From Bradyrhizobium sp. ISRA430 (GTDB taxonomy: Bacteria; Pseudomonadota; Alphaproteobacteria; Rhizobiales; Xanthobacteraceae), in contig NZ_CP094516.1 in the NCBI RefSeq assembly GCF_029909975.1, positions 6,922,501 to 6,986,500 on the forward strand: DNA of 64,000 nt, written 5' to 3'. The position numbers and the translations under genes are program-made. A model generated the notes under the pieces. The model searched no databases. It was not told the origin of the DNA and was given only the letters and a program-made list of their open reading frames with translations. Shown in pieces: positions 8,771-18,068 of this stretch (the first letter of the stretch is position 1; each line of letters begins with the position of its first letter).

Positions 8771-11700
8771 GTGTTTGGCGCTCGATTCGCGGCCCTCTTT
8801 TCGGTTCGAGGCATCATCACGCTGGTCACCTTGTTGCTGGTCGACGCGTTGATCTGGTTCGGCGGCCCCCACCTTGACCTGTTCGATCAGCATCCGCTGG
8901 TTTCGATGACGGTTCGCGCGGCCACAATCGGCTGCCTCTCCCTGACGGTCGTCGTCACCATCCTTGTCCGTTACTGGCTGGCGCGCCGTGCTAACCGACG
9001 TGTTATCAAGTCATTGATGGCGAGCGAGGGCCTCGTCACGACCTCCAAAAATCGTGGCGAGGAGGAGATCGATCTCATCCGAGGACGCTTCGAGGGCGCG
9101 CTGAAGGTCCTGCGCGATACGGTGTTCGCCGGCAAGCGCGGACCGAGCTATCTGTTCGAGTTGCCCTGGTACATCATCATTGGACCATCAGGGGCCGGAA
9201 AGACAACGATCCTGCGCAACTCGGGGCTCGAGTTTCCGTTGGCCGAACGGCTCGGCGTCGATCCGGTGGCCGGTGTCGGCGGCACGCGAAACTGCGACTG
9301 GTGGTTTACCGAAGAGGCAGTGTTTATCGACACGGCAAGCCGTTATACGACACAGGATACGGATGCCGAGGTCGATCGCGCGGCCTGGCATGGCTTTCTC
9401 GATCTTCTTACCGTGCATCGGCGCCGGCGACCGATCAACGGGATCTTGGTTGCGATCAGCCTGCGCGATCTCTTATCGGGCGATGACAACCGGCGCAGGC
9501 TCGTCCAGTCGATTCGTTCGCGGATACAGGAGCTCGCCAAGACCTTTAGTATGCGTATTCCGGTCTATGTTCTGGTAACCAAATGCGATCTGGTAGTTGG
9601 CTTCACCGAGTATTTCGACGATCTCGACCTTGATGGTCGTGCCCAGGTCTGGGGCAGGACCTTTCCTCTAGAGGGACCAGGCGATCAGATCGACGGCGCC
9701 GTAACCCTCGAGATTCAGCAACTTGCCGAGCGGCTCGAGGGCAACTTGGCGTTCCGCATGCATGACGAACGCAATCATGACCGTCGTGCAATGATGTATA
9801 TGTTCCCGAAAGAATTGTGGAGCATCGGGACCGCGGTCAGCGCCTTCGTTAGCGAGGTCTTCCGGCCGAGCCGATTCGAAGTGCAACCGATGCTGCGCGG
9901 GGTCTACTTGACTAGCGCTGCCCAGGAAGGAGGGCCGATCGAGAGGATGAGCGGTGCGATCAGGAGGAATTTCGGTCTGCACGCAAGCCCACCCACGCCG
10001 TCCATCGGACCAGGAAAAACATTCTTCATCAAGAAGTTGCTGACCGACGTGATCTTCGCTGAGCAGGGACTGGTCGGCCGCAATCTCAAACTCGAACGTA
10101 AGCTCGCGATGGTGCACTGTGGCGGCTATCTCGTGGCAGTCATACTGGCGGTCGCCGCACTGACGCAGTGGTATGGCGCCTTCGCCCGCAGCGAAGCACG
10201 CATCGCTGAAACCAAAATGGCCGCACAGACAATGCAAGCGCGCCTGAACGAACCACGCGAGCCGCTGGATCTGACTAGGCTCCTGCCGACCCTCAACGCC
10301 GCGCGCCGGCTGCGTCTGGCAGCCGGCGAGAACACTTGGGTTGCATGGCTCGGTGGCCTCGGGATTTCGGCGACCCCGGTGCTCGCGCCGGCTGCGCAAC
10401 GAACCTATGACCAGATTCTGGTCGACCGCCTGCTGCCGGTTTTTGCTGGAAGGCTTGCCGTTCGGATTGATACGGTATTGCGGTCGGGCAACGATACTCT
10501 GCTGGACCAGGCCAAGGAAATGTTCCGCATCTATTTGATGCTGGGCGATCCGAGGCATTTCGATCGCGGCAAAATCGAACAGGCTATGCGAAGTGAAGTG
10601 GCGCTTACGTTTGCGCTCGAGACGACATCAGCTGGCGAACTGCAGGAGCATTTTTCACGTCTTATTGAGTTGCTGCCGAGACCCATCACGAGCGACCGGA
10701 AGTTCGTGATTGCGGTAGGCTTGCGGCTGATGGAACGTCCTCTCGTCGAGCAGGTCTACGCCCGGCTTTTGCGCGAAGCCGCTGAGAACACGCAGCTCCG
10801 GCCAATCGACCTCGTTAGTCTGCTGGGAGCCGGCCAGCTGGAGATAAAGCCCCAGGCTGTTTTCCCCACAATTGGCCAGCAGGAGCTCCCTTCTTCGGGC
10901 GGCACTGCGATCATCCCGGGCATCTTCACACGGGATGGTTTGATCGATTTCCTGCTGCCGCACCTTCCACTCATCGTCCAGGACGAGCAAAGCGGCGACT
11001 GGGTGCTTGCTGGCAGCTCGTTCGATGTGGCGGACACACAACAGCTCGTGCGCAAGGTCGTCGATCGCTATGTTGCCGATTACATTCGCATTTGGACAAG
11101 CGCGCTGAGCAGCGTTCGCGTCGTCAAATTCGACGATATGCAGCGTGCCTCGGCGATCCTGCGCGGGCTGGCCGGCCCGGAAAGCGCACTGCAGCAGATC
11201 ATTTCCCTCGTACGCGACAATACGAACCTGCCGCCGCCCGGAGAGCAGACCGCGGTCAAGGCCAGGGAGACAGCGGCCGCCGTATTCTCGGCGGCATTCG
11301 GCGACGCCCCCTGGCCGGGAACACGGATCACCGAAGCCTTCCGGCCTCTGGTTCAACTGGGCATAGGCGGAGCCTCCGGACAGGCGGCCAGCATGGATCA
11401 CATCCGCGATCTTTTCGGCGGCCTGTATGCAACGATGGCCAATATCGCGACCTCGCCCGATCCCGGCCAGGCTGCATTTCAGCTCTTTCAGCGACGCGTC
11501 AGGGATCCGAGCAACGATGCCTTTGGCGCCTTGCGCGCTGACTCGGCGCTACGGCCCGAACTGGTCCGTACCATCATGAACGACATCGCGCTCTCGACAT
11601 GGAGCGTCTTGCTTCGACAGGCACACGGTCATGTCAATGCCGTTTGGACACGGGAGGTGGCGCCGATCTGCCAAGCTGGCATCTACCAGCGTTATCCATT

Positions 11701-12331
11701 GTTTGCGACCGCGACCGAGGACGTAACTTTAAAGGACTTCAGCGATCTCTTTCGCCCCGGCGGCATTCTCGATGATTTTTTTCAGAAGTACCTGTCGCCA
11801 TTCGTCACCGAGGTCAGAACCGGCCTTGGGCCGGCAACTATCGACGGCGCGGCGGCGCCGATCCATGCCGATGCCCTGACTCAATTTCAACGCGCGCGAG
11901 AGATTCGCAAGTCCTTTTTTAGCGGCTCGGGCTCCACTCCAGCCGTGAAGTTCAGCATCAGACCGGCCTATCTCGCCTCTAAACTTCTGCGCGCGACTTT
12001 TGTCATGGATGGCAAGGAGATCGTCTATCGTCACGAGGCGCCCCGAGCCTACGACCTTGAATGGCCGAGTCGAACCGATGCAAGCATGGCTTCCGTCGCC
12101 CTTGTTTCCCTGGACGGAACCGAGGAGAGGATTGAGCGCTCAGGCCCTTGGGCTCTGTTCCGTCTCATCGATGCTTCGCGGCCCACCTCGCGTGGCGCTC
12201 CCGACCGTTTCACGATCACGATCGGTCGACCTGACCGGCCCGACGTGACCTATGAACTGCGGGCAGAAAGTGTAAGCAATCCGTTCAGCTCGGGTGTCCT
12301 TCGTTCGTTCCGATGTCCGGATCACCTATGA
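8771..12331 (+). CDS. tssM: T6SS inner-membrane protein TssM (IcmF)
   Basis: TssM spans the inner membrane and reaches TssJ, forming the core of the membrane complex. The protein of about 1186 residues has two N-terminal membrane helices, then a GTPase-like domain with an intact Walker A (GPSGAGKTT, about 138-146) and Walker B (FIDTASRY, about 187). This is the nucleotide-binding form. A third membrane helix lies near 455-475, followed by the IcmF-related periplasmic region and a C-terminal beta domain. GTG at 8765 would overlap the AGGGAGG ribosome site; GTG at 8771 has correct spacing and is preferred. The gene follows tssL by 13 bases and ends the operon. Confidence 0.94.
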   Translation: MFGARFAALFSVRGIITLVTLLLVDALIWFGGPHLDLFDQHPLVSMTVRAATIGCLSLTVVVTILVRYWLARRANRRVIKSLMASEGLVTTSKNRGEEEIDLIRGRFEGALKVLRDTVFAGKRGPSYLFELPWYIIIGPSGAGKTTILRNSGLEFPLAERLGVDPVAGVGGTRNCDWWFTEEAVFIDTASRYTTQDTDAEVDRAAWHGFLDLLTVHRRRRPINGILVAISLRDLLSGDDNRRRLVQSIRSRIQELAKTFSMRIPVYVLVTKCDLVVGFTEYFDDLDLDGRAQVWGRTFPLEGPGDQIDGAVTLEIQQLAERLEGNLAFRMHDERNHDRRAMMYMFPKELWSIGTAVSAFVSEVFRPSRFEVQPMLRGVYLTSAAQEGGPIERMSGAIRRNFGLHASPPTPSIGPGKTFFIKKLLTDVIFAEQGLVGRNLKLERKLAMVHCGGYLVAVILAVAALTQWYGAFARSEARIAETKMAAQTMQARLNEPREPLDLTRLLPTLNAARRLRLAAGENTWVAWLGGLGISATPVLAPAAQRTYDQILVDRLLPVFAGRLAVRIDTVLRSGNDTLLDQAKEMFRIYLMLGDPRHFDRGKIEQAMRSEVALTFALETTSAGELQEHFSRLIELLPRPITSDRKFVIAVGLRLMERPLVEQVYARLLREAAENTQLRPIDLVSLLGAGQLEIKPQAVFPTIGQQELPSSGGTAIIPGIFTRDGLIDFLLPHLPLIVQDEQSGDWVLAGSSFDVADTQQLVRKVVDRYVADYIRIWTSALSSVRVVKFDDMQRASAILRGLAGPESALQQIISLVRDNTNLPPPGEQTAVKARETAAAVFSAAFGDAPWPGTRITEAFRPLVQLGIGGASGQAASMDHIRDLFGGLYATMANIATSPDPGQAAFQLFQRRVRDPSNDAFGALRADSALRPELVRTIMNDIALSTWSVLLRQAHGHVNAVWTREVAPICQAGIYQRYPLFATATEDVTLKDFSDLFRPGGILDDFFQKYLSPFVTEVRTGLGPATIDGAAAPIHADALTQFQRAREIRKSFFSGSGSTPAVKFSIRPAYLASKLLRATFVMDGKEIVYRHEAPRAYDLEWPSRTDASMASVALVSLDGTEERIERSGPWALFRLIDASRPTSRGAPDRFTITIGRPDRPDVTYELRAESVSNPFSSGVLRSFRCPDHL

Positions 12332-12635
12332 TAGGAGCGCCGTGAGAGTTCTTCTTGGCTTTTAGGGAGGAGGAGGGCACTTGCCGCTGACGGCACCTTG
12401 GCGCGAGCGGTGGGGTCGGCCGCAACGCTGGTAGCCGCCCCTGGTGGCGATGAGTAAGCGACGCGACACGTTCCAGGCAGACCCCGATTAGATCGTAACG
12501 GCAACACCGTATCATGAGTCCAACGGATTATTGGCGGTCGGACGTTCCGACGGGCAGGGGCCTTCCTTGCGCTTTTGCGCAACATGCGACCAGCGACATG
12601 AATGCGATCATAGAATGCCTACTTGAGGCTGTGCT
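12332..12635. other. Intergenic region between tssM and the kinase gene
   Basis: About 300 bases with no gene, no TGT-N10-ACA site and no sigma-54 motif that I can find. The kinase gene after it may use its own unrecognised promoter or be read through from tssM. Confidence 0.4.
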
Positions 12636-13505
12636 GTGAGTGAGGCTCCCTTGGGATACGTGCTCGGCGGCCGCTTCGACCTGGCAGAGATTATTAGCGA
12701 GGGCGGCACCAGCACCGTCTATCGTGCGATTGATCGGATCGGCCTGTGGGCGCGTGAGCAAAATCCAGAAGTCGCAGTGAAGGTCATCCAACCACATGCG
12801 AAGATGCGCCAGAAATTAGTCGAGTTATTGCACCGCGAGGCGCGTCTTTTGCGCGATTGCGTACACCGGAATTTGGTGCGGATCTACGATTCCGACTACG
12901 ATGGCAAGTACCATTACCTGGTCATGGAGTTCTTAAAGGGCCGCTCGCTGGCGCAGGTCCTGGCGGATCGTCAGGGACGGGCGCTTTCGCCCTCCGTGTC
13001 CCTTCAGATCGTACGCGCCGCCGGGCAGGGCCTCGTTCACATGCATAGTCTAGGGATCGTCCATGGTGACCTCAAACCGGGAAACATATACATGACCTCG
13101 ACCGGCGAGATCAAAATTGTGGACTTTGGGACAGCCCTCATGCTTGACCTTCCGCCGCAAGGCGACAGGGCCACCGCTCTGCTCGACGACATTGGACTAT
13201 TGACGCCGGCTTATGCGTCGCCAGAGATGCTGATGGGTAAGTCACGGGCAGAAAGCGACGATGTCTATTCTCTCGCGGTGGTCGCCTATCTGACCCTGAC
13301 CGGCAACCACCCGTATGCCGAGCGGCCAGCCGACGAGGCACTTAACGCAAATCTCACACCGGCGCCGCCGCCGACTATTTCGTCGGCGCAGTGGCGGGTG
13401 CTCGCTTCGGGCCTTGCCCTCAACCGCCGTGACCGGATCGACACCGTCGGTGAGTTCGTCCAGCGTCTTGCCCGCCCGCGCTGGTTCTATCGATGGTGCG
13501 GTTAG
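12636..13505 (+). CDS. PpkA-like serine/threonine protein kinase
   Basis: This 289-residue protein is essentially a bare Hanks-type kinase domain. It has a glycine loop (ISEGGTSTVYRA, about 20-31), the ATP-anchoring Lys in VAVKVI (about 49), a catalytic loop HGDLKPGN (about 146) and DFG in VDFGTA (about 168). The loop has Gly in place of the usual Arg of HRD, as is common in bacterial T6SS kinases. There is no membrane helix or periplasmic sensor, unlike Pseudomonas PpkA. Its place beside TagH suggests it phosphorylates the T6SS FHA pathway. No PppA phosphatase or TagF is in the window. The GTG start at 12636 follows a TTGAGGC site. Confidence 0.85.
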   Translation: MSEAPLGYVLGGRFDLAEIISEGGTSTVYRAIDRIGLWAREQNPEVAVKVIQPHAKMRQKLVELLHREARLLRDCVHRNLVRIYDSDYDGKYHYLVMEFLKGRSLAQVLADRQGRALSPSVSLQIVRAAGQGLVHMHSLGIVHGDLKPGNIYMTSTGEIKIVDFGTALMLDLPPQGDRATALLDDIGLLTPAYASPEMLMGKSRAESDDVYSLAVVAYLTLTGNHPYAERPADEALNANLTPAPPPTISSAQWRVLASGLALNRRDRIDTVGEFVQRLARPRWFYRWCG

Positions 13506-13528
13506 CAATCGCGGTTGCCTTAGCAAGC

Positions 13529-14914
13529 TTAGGGGCGATGGATGACAAGGATGCGGCCGTCTGGTCCTGATTCGGCTGTGTATCGCTCGCGGTGGATGTG
13601 GAACAGCGTCATTGGGACCTGATGGGTCGGCAGAAGTCCGAACTCTCTCAGTACGCTGGTCAGGAAGCGGTCGGCCACGCGCGGGCCGTGGATCCAGTCA
13701 CGCCCGACCCTCTCTCCGATATCGGGCAATGGCCCGATTTGGTTTATCGGGTCAACTCGAGGGTGAGGCGGCAGCCCCAATTCGCTGTATCCAGGCGTGA
13801 GAATAAAATTTTCGCCTTGCGGATTATTTGGGGTCACGGGTGCCCGGCCTGGCCACAATACCGCAGCATAGCGCATACCGTTGATCAGCACACTTTGTGG
13901 CCGCAACGACGCTGGAAGGAGGCCGCTTTCTCGCAATTCGGCGATCAGCGGGTCCGGGGCAACGCCGCCCCTCCAACCGGGGAGGACATAAGCTCCGAAG
14001 TCACGCCGTGCCGAGTTAGCCTCTGCGCCGGCTGCAAGCATCGGTCCATCCGAAGGCATTGTGGGTGCCACTGGTGCTGACGATGGCCCGGCAATTTCGA
14101 AGGCTTGAAACATCGCCCCCCTCGCATGTGCCCAGTTCTCGAACTGGGCGCGGTGGAAATCCCGAAGCATATCTCGCAAATTGAGCAGACGGTTGCGAAA
14201 TCCGCCAATCGTGGGTGCGTCGCGCCCTATATAGTCGCGTACATAGGCTTGTATGTCCGTATCCAGCGACGGCAGCGCAATCCGATCAGCCATTGGGGGT
14301 CTGTTGGTTTCGCGGATCCACTCGAGGAAATCGCTCATATCGTCTGCGGCATGATTGGCGCCGCGGGAGCGGCTGCTCGGGAGCTTCTCAGTAAGCCAAT
14401 TCCAAAACTCCTCATAGAGGCGCAAGTCCACGTCATAAGCGCCGGGTCCCCGATTGGAGACGCTACTGTCTGTGGTATGGGTGCTACCGCTATTGGTGGT
14501 ATGGCTGCTACTGCTGCCCGATAACGACGGCCTGGCTCCTTCAAAGCCCTCAAACATCAAATGCCTTTGACGAGCCCAGTTCTCAAATTGAAGGTCCCGA
14601 AGCATATCTCGCAAGTTCAGCAAGCGGTCACGAAACCCACCAATCAGCGGTAGATCGCGCCCTATATACTCAGCTGCATAGGCTTGCACGTCGGCGTCTA
14701 ACGACGACTGTGCAATCCGGTTGGCCATTGGGGGTCTGTTGGTCTCGCGGATCCATGCAAGGAAGTCATATACATCGCCTGCAGCAACCGCGGCACCGTA
14801 GGAGCGGCGGCGCGGAAGCTTCGCCGCAAGCCAGTTCCAGAAATAGTCATAAAGCTGTGTATCCACCCGATAGGGGCGCGGCCACTGACTGGAGCCGGTG
14901 CTGCTGTCACTCAC
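13529..14914 (-). CDS. Putative secreted protein with two 110-residue repeats and two short shared modules
   Basis: I do not recognise a named family. With the GTG start at 14914, which has a GGAGG site five bases upstream (the longer frame begins at a TTG at 14938), the product has 461 residues. Two helical repeats of about 110 residues (FWNWL...IRETNRPPMA...YIGRD...GGFR.RLLNLRDMLRD) are joined by a Ser/Thr-rich linker. The C-terminal third carries two copies of a short module: one near 13838-13954 (ESGLLPAS...YAAVLWPG) and one at the very end (FGLLPTHQ...FHIHRERYTAES). The same module is found in three other proteins of this window, one of them behind a tts box. It is convergent with the kinase gene. 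A secreted effector is likely; the route (type III or VI) is open. Confidence 0.6.
   Translation of the reverse strand: MSDSSTGSSQWPRPYRVDTQLYDYFWNWLAAKLPRRRSYGAAVAAGDVYDFLAWIRETNRPPMANRIAQSSLDADVQAYAAEYIGRDLPLIGGFRDRLLNLRDMLRDLQFENWARQRHLMFEGFEGARPSLSGSSSSHTTNSGSTHTTDSSVSNRGPGAYDVDLRLYEEFWNWLTEKLPSSRSRGANHAADDMSDFLEWIRETNRPPMADRIALPSLDTDIQAYVRDYIGRDAPTIGGFRNRLLNLRDMLRDFHRAQFENWAHARGAMFQAFEIAGPSSAPVAPTMPSDGPMLAAGAEANSARRDFGAYVLPGWRGGVAPDPLIAELRESGLLPASLRPQSVLINGMRYAAVLWPGRAPVTPNNPQGENFILTPGYSELGLPPHPRVDPINQIGPLPDIGERVGRDWIHGPRVADRFLTSVLREFGLLPTHQVPMTLFHIHRERYTAESGPDGRILVIHRP
14096..14437 (-). repeat. Protein-coding tandem repeat, copy 2
   Basis: Second unit of the same protein, with a three-residue insertion (HRA) before QFENWA. 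Such recent internal duplication is typical of modular effectors and tests for a repeat family elsewhere in the genome. Confidence 0.85.
14540..14872 (-). repeat. Protein-coding tandem repeat, copy 1
   Basis: Encodes the first 110-residue helical unit of the minus-strand protein, from YRVDTQLYDYFWNWL to LMFEGFE. Hand alignment with copy 2 gives 66 identities in the first 93 residues. The block IRETNRPPMA and the block RLLNLRDMLRD are identical in both. Confidence 0.85.
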
Positions 14915-15760
14915 GCGAACCTCCGGCGAAAGATGCAATTGCAGCGTCGAGGCATGCTCGCTCGATCCGATGGGCGATGTTACGTGAGTTCGGTTGGGCC
15001 CGATGCCTTAAAATTGAGAAGCAGCGCGATTTACCGTCGCTTCTTCGCGATCAATCTTCCCGCAGCCCATACTTGCTCGTTAGGCAGCGCCATATATGCC
15101 GCGATGACCACGAGAACTCTGACGACCACAATCATCTTGGCTCCTTGATACTCGTTCTCCCGTTCTCTCATAGAAAGCAATTTCATGGGAGCAACAGCGA
15201 ATCGATCGGCGGCAGTCAAGCCTGAGAGACGAGAAGCTCACGCGGGCGGCTCATCTGCCGCCCACGCTCTGCGGCTTGGAGTCCGTGGCCGTCCTCTCGC
15301 GTCGTAATGTCCGCGCCCTCGGTAGCTCCGGAGTTATCTCGGCCTTGCATCCAAAGCGGTTCGAAGATAGAAGCCGCAATCTTCGGCCGCGCCTGAACTG
15401 ATCATAACGCTCCCCTCTTGCGAGCGTAAGGCGCTCGCGCCTTTCTGAGATGCTTAGGCTAGGAGAAGATATCCAATCCGAGCGCGATGCCGGGAAGTGA
15501 AACAGATCAGCCTGCACCGTCTGTTCGGTTACAAATTATCGACAGACCCTTCTGCCGGGCAATTCTTAGACCCGAAGTGCGATTTCCAATCTGGTATCTC
15601 AGCACCCGTCGAAGACTTATTTTCCAGCGCCGTACTTCGTTCGCCGATCATCTCGGGCCGTCCATCTGGATGTCGGCCATTTAAAAGTATCGATCCTTCT
15701 CGATCGACAAATCATGTGATCCGGCAAAAGGACCTCAGGGTTCGGGCCAGCTTGACGCCT
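14915..15760. other. Intergenic region upstream of the minus-strand repeat protein and of the vgrG promoter
   Basis: No gene supported; short frames at 14933-15225 and 15497-15838 look like chance. On the minus strand at 15225-15242 a weak tts-box-like word (GTGAGCTTCTCGTCTC, against GTCAGCTTNTCGAAAGC) is present about 310 bases before the repeat-protein start. Its first half is close and the second half poor, so I do not rely on it. Confidence 0.35.
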
Positions 15761-15776
15761 TGTGGGGTATCTGACA
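15761..15776 (+). promoter_or_regulatory. NifA upstream activator site, distal, vgrG promoter
   Basis: TGTGGGGTATCTGACA is TGT-N10-ACA. It lies 29 bases before a second site, and the homologous place upstream of tagH has the same word with one wrong base. Confidence 0.65.
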
Positions 15777-15789
15777 GTCGCGCCGCCTC

Positions 15790-15805
15790 TGTCAGCTTGA
15801 GAACA
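15790..15805 (+). promoter_or_regulatory. NifA upstream activator site, proximal, vgrG promoter
   Basis: TGTCAGCTTGAGAACA is TGT-N10-ACA and differs from the tagH site by one base. It ends 60 bases before the sigma-54 promoter at 15865, a spacing like that of tagH. Confidence 0.8.
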
Positions 15806-15864
15806 CTAACTGGCAAACCGCAGCTTTTCAAAACCTGATCAGCAGCTCAAAGAGGAAATGCCAT

Positions 15865-15880
15865 TGGCACAACTGTTGCT
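15865..15880 (+). promoter_or_regulatory. Sigma-54 promoter upstream of vgrG
   Basis: TGGCACAACTGTTGCT fits TGGCAC-N5-TTGCW. It is 680 bases before the vgrG start. No other plus-strand gene is convincing in between, so vgrG is the likely target. Confidence 0.8.
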
Positions 15881-16547
15881 ATTGAGATGCAGAAACACCG
15901 ATGCGCAGAGTACACGAACCGCTGGACGAATGACGAGCGCTTTCCCTTGAACCCACGCGCGTCGTTTCGAGAAGGAAACCCGACATATCCCTAGCGTACC
16001 TGAGACCACACGCAACAGGTGCATGGGCCAGTCGATTGGGCTCACAACAATGGCGCAACAGAGGTGGCCAATGCTAGTGCCTCAGCCAATTCGAAATGCA
16101 TCACCACCCGGCTGTCGGTCCCTTGCTGAGGGACAAGGCTCATCGCAAGATGCGTCTTGCACTCGGAGCATTGGAGAGGCGATGAACTCTTCACAATCAA
16201 GGGCGCCAGATGCACGGTTGGGGCGTGCACCATGCGGCGCCAGCTATTTGCAATTTTCTATTCATGGCAACATTCACGGCAACGAGAAACTGACGTTGGG
16301 CTGGCTGGTCGCCTACCATTTCGCCAGTGGAACGGCGGGCTCCTTCGGGCACCGACGCGACCGTATCGAGCCTATCGGCGAGTTCGCCTCGCGCCTCGAT
16401 CATACCGGGTCTGCCTCTGCTGTCGGCGTTTGCTGTCGTCGTAAAACGGGTCGGAACGCGAAATATCGTTTACGCTAGGTGCTTGCTCCTTATCCGCGGC
16501 ACCGTGACAAACGTTGTTAGCTCTGCCGCAGTTGATTTGGTGCGCCG
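15881..16547 (+). other. Long vgrG leader, partly a decayed copy of the tagH leader
   Basis: The stretch 15980-16180 can be aligned by eye with 4080-4250. Both have GCAAC.GG.GCATG..., then CGAT.GG...ACAACAATG, and an ATGC.TCT..CACTCGGAG word that in the other place is the tagH start. Here that frame closes after eleven codons (ATG 16151, TGA), so only the leader was kept. A forward frame 16023-16478 exists but shows no family and is probably not a gene. Confidence 0.5.
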
Positions 16548-18068
16548 ATGTCCAACAAATCCAATCTCAGCATTGACCTAAACATTCGCAGCAAGCGCAG
16601 CATTGAGCTCAACGTCCAAGGGTTCGAGGGCACAGAGTGTATTTCCTTGCCGTTTAGCTACGTGATTTACGCCACGACATCGAGCGATGTCGATACCAGC
16701 TCTTTGATTGGCGAGCGCGCCACGCTGGTTGTCAAAACCGCATGTGGGCGATGGCTTGCCTCGGGCCTGTGCGCCCAAATCGAGGAACTCGATCCTACGG
16801 TGACCGACCTGCGGGTGCTCCAATTTGTCCTGCGACCGCGCTTTGCGGTCGCCGAACTCTCCGTTGCGAGCCGCATTTATGGCCCTGACCAACCCATGGG
16901 TGTCGACGACATCATCAAATTGCAGTTGGGCAAGTTGAGCATCGCAATTCCCAGCGAATACAATCTTGATCGCTATCCGAAGCGAAATTTTAATGTGCAA
17001 TACAACGAAAGTGATCTGACGTTCATCTCGCGTCTTTGCGAACGGAATGGAATTTTCTACTTCTTCAAGCAAGAAGACGACGGTGAAACCGTCGTTTTTG
17101 GCGACAAGAATCTGGCCTTTCCCAACGTCAAGTTCGGCGATAAGTCGAGGATTCTTTACGCGCGCCCGCACGAACGGCGGGCACCGCGAAGCGTCGACGA
17201 AAGCGCCGTTCGTTCGTTCCGGCAGCGCCGGGTTCTCTCGACAAAGACGATCGCGCTCCGCGATTACAATGAAACGGTGCCTTCCGTCGTCTCCGTCGAT
17301 CAGCAGGTCGGGCAAGGCAGCGGTTTCGTGGGCAAGGCCTCACGCTTCGGCGGGCATTTTGCGGACGAAGCCGAAGCGACCGCGCTGGCCCGGATCCGGG
17401 CCGAACAGATCTGCGCCGGCCAGACAATGTACATCGCTCACAGCGACGCGCCGGAGCTACGAGCGGGCGTCATCTTCGAACTCGAGGGCCATCCCCGCTT
17501 CGATGGCAAGTATCTCGTTATCGCCGCGGATCACTCGGCCTATTGCCCGGCCCCGATTGGATTCCATGCATCCACGCAAAATGGGCGAGCCTACCAAAAC
17601 ATGGTCCATTGCATCCGCTCGGACGTACCTTATCGACCGGTTGCGATGACGCCCGTGCCTCTGGGCGTTGGCCTCCACAGCGCCACGGTCGATGGAGAAG
17701 CCTGGAATGGGCGGGCCGAGATTGACGACCAGGGACGCTACCGGCTGCAGTTTACATTCGCCGAGGAACTGGCAAAAGGCGCTGGCAGCGACTATGTGCG
17801 CAAGCTCGAACCTTATGTAGGTCCGAATCAAACCGGCTTGCATTGCCCGTTGGTACCTGGAACGGAAGTTCTGGTCGGCTACTTGAACGGTGACATTGAC
17901 CGACCCGTTGTGATCGGCGCGGTCCACAACCCAGATATGAAGGGAGGCGTGACTTCGGACACGCACTTGTTCAATCGCCTCAAATCGCAATCTGGTTCCA
18001 GAATCGAAATCTTCGACGGACCTGCATCACCTTCGCCCTATGACCGCCTGGCGTCCAGCGGCTCGTGA
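16548..18068 (+). CDS. vgrG: T6SS spike protein VgrG (TssI), short form
   Basis: VgrG trimers form the puncturing tip on which PAAR proteins and effectors ride. The 506 residues cover the gp27/gp44-like base and the OB fold. Visible are SLPFSYVIYATT, the FISRLCERNGIFYFF segment (about 158-172), the RIRAEQICAGQ stretch (about 287) and the C-terminal GTEVLVGYLNGDIDRPVVIGAVHN block (about 440-463). The protein ends about 45 residues later. The gp5-like beta-helix stalk that usually follows is absent in this frame, so this is a short VgrG or one cut by a frameshift near 18060. It lies behind a NifA/sigma-54 promoter and 530 bases before hcp. Confidence 0.9.
   Translation: MSNKSNLSIDLNIRSKRSIELNVQGFEGTECISLPFSYVIYATTSSDVDTSSLIGERATLVVKTACGRWLASGLCAQIEELDPTVTDLRVLQFVLRPRFAVAELSVASRIYGPDQPMGVDDIIKLQLGKLSIAIPSEYNLDRYPKRNFNVQYNESDLTFISRLCERNGIFYFFKQEDDGETVVFGDKNLAFPNVKFGDKSRILYARPHERRAPRSVDESAVRSFRQRRVLSTKTIALRDYNETVPSVVSVDQQVGQGSGFVGKASRFGGHFADEAEATALARIRAEQICAGQTMYIAHSDAPELRAGVIFELEGHPRFDGKYLVIAADHSAYCPAPIGFHASTQNGRAYQNMVHCIRSDVPYRPVAMTPVPLGVGLHSATVDGEAWNGRAEIDDQGRYRLQFTFAEELAKGAGSDYVRKLEPYVGPNQTGLHCPLVPGTEVLVGYLNGDIDRPVVIGAVHNPDMKGGVTSDTHLFNRLKSQSGSRIEIFDGPASPSPYDRLASSGS

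Noticed and set aside
14096..14872. The two repeats as an insertion sequence or DNA repeat
   Set aside because: They stay in one reading frame and encode the same helical unit, so they are protein repeats.
16023..16478. A 151-codon forward frame in the vgrG leader as a gene
   Set aside because: It has no family, poor composition and no ribosome site, and it overlaps the decayed copy of the tagH leader.
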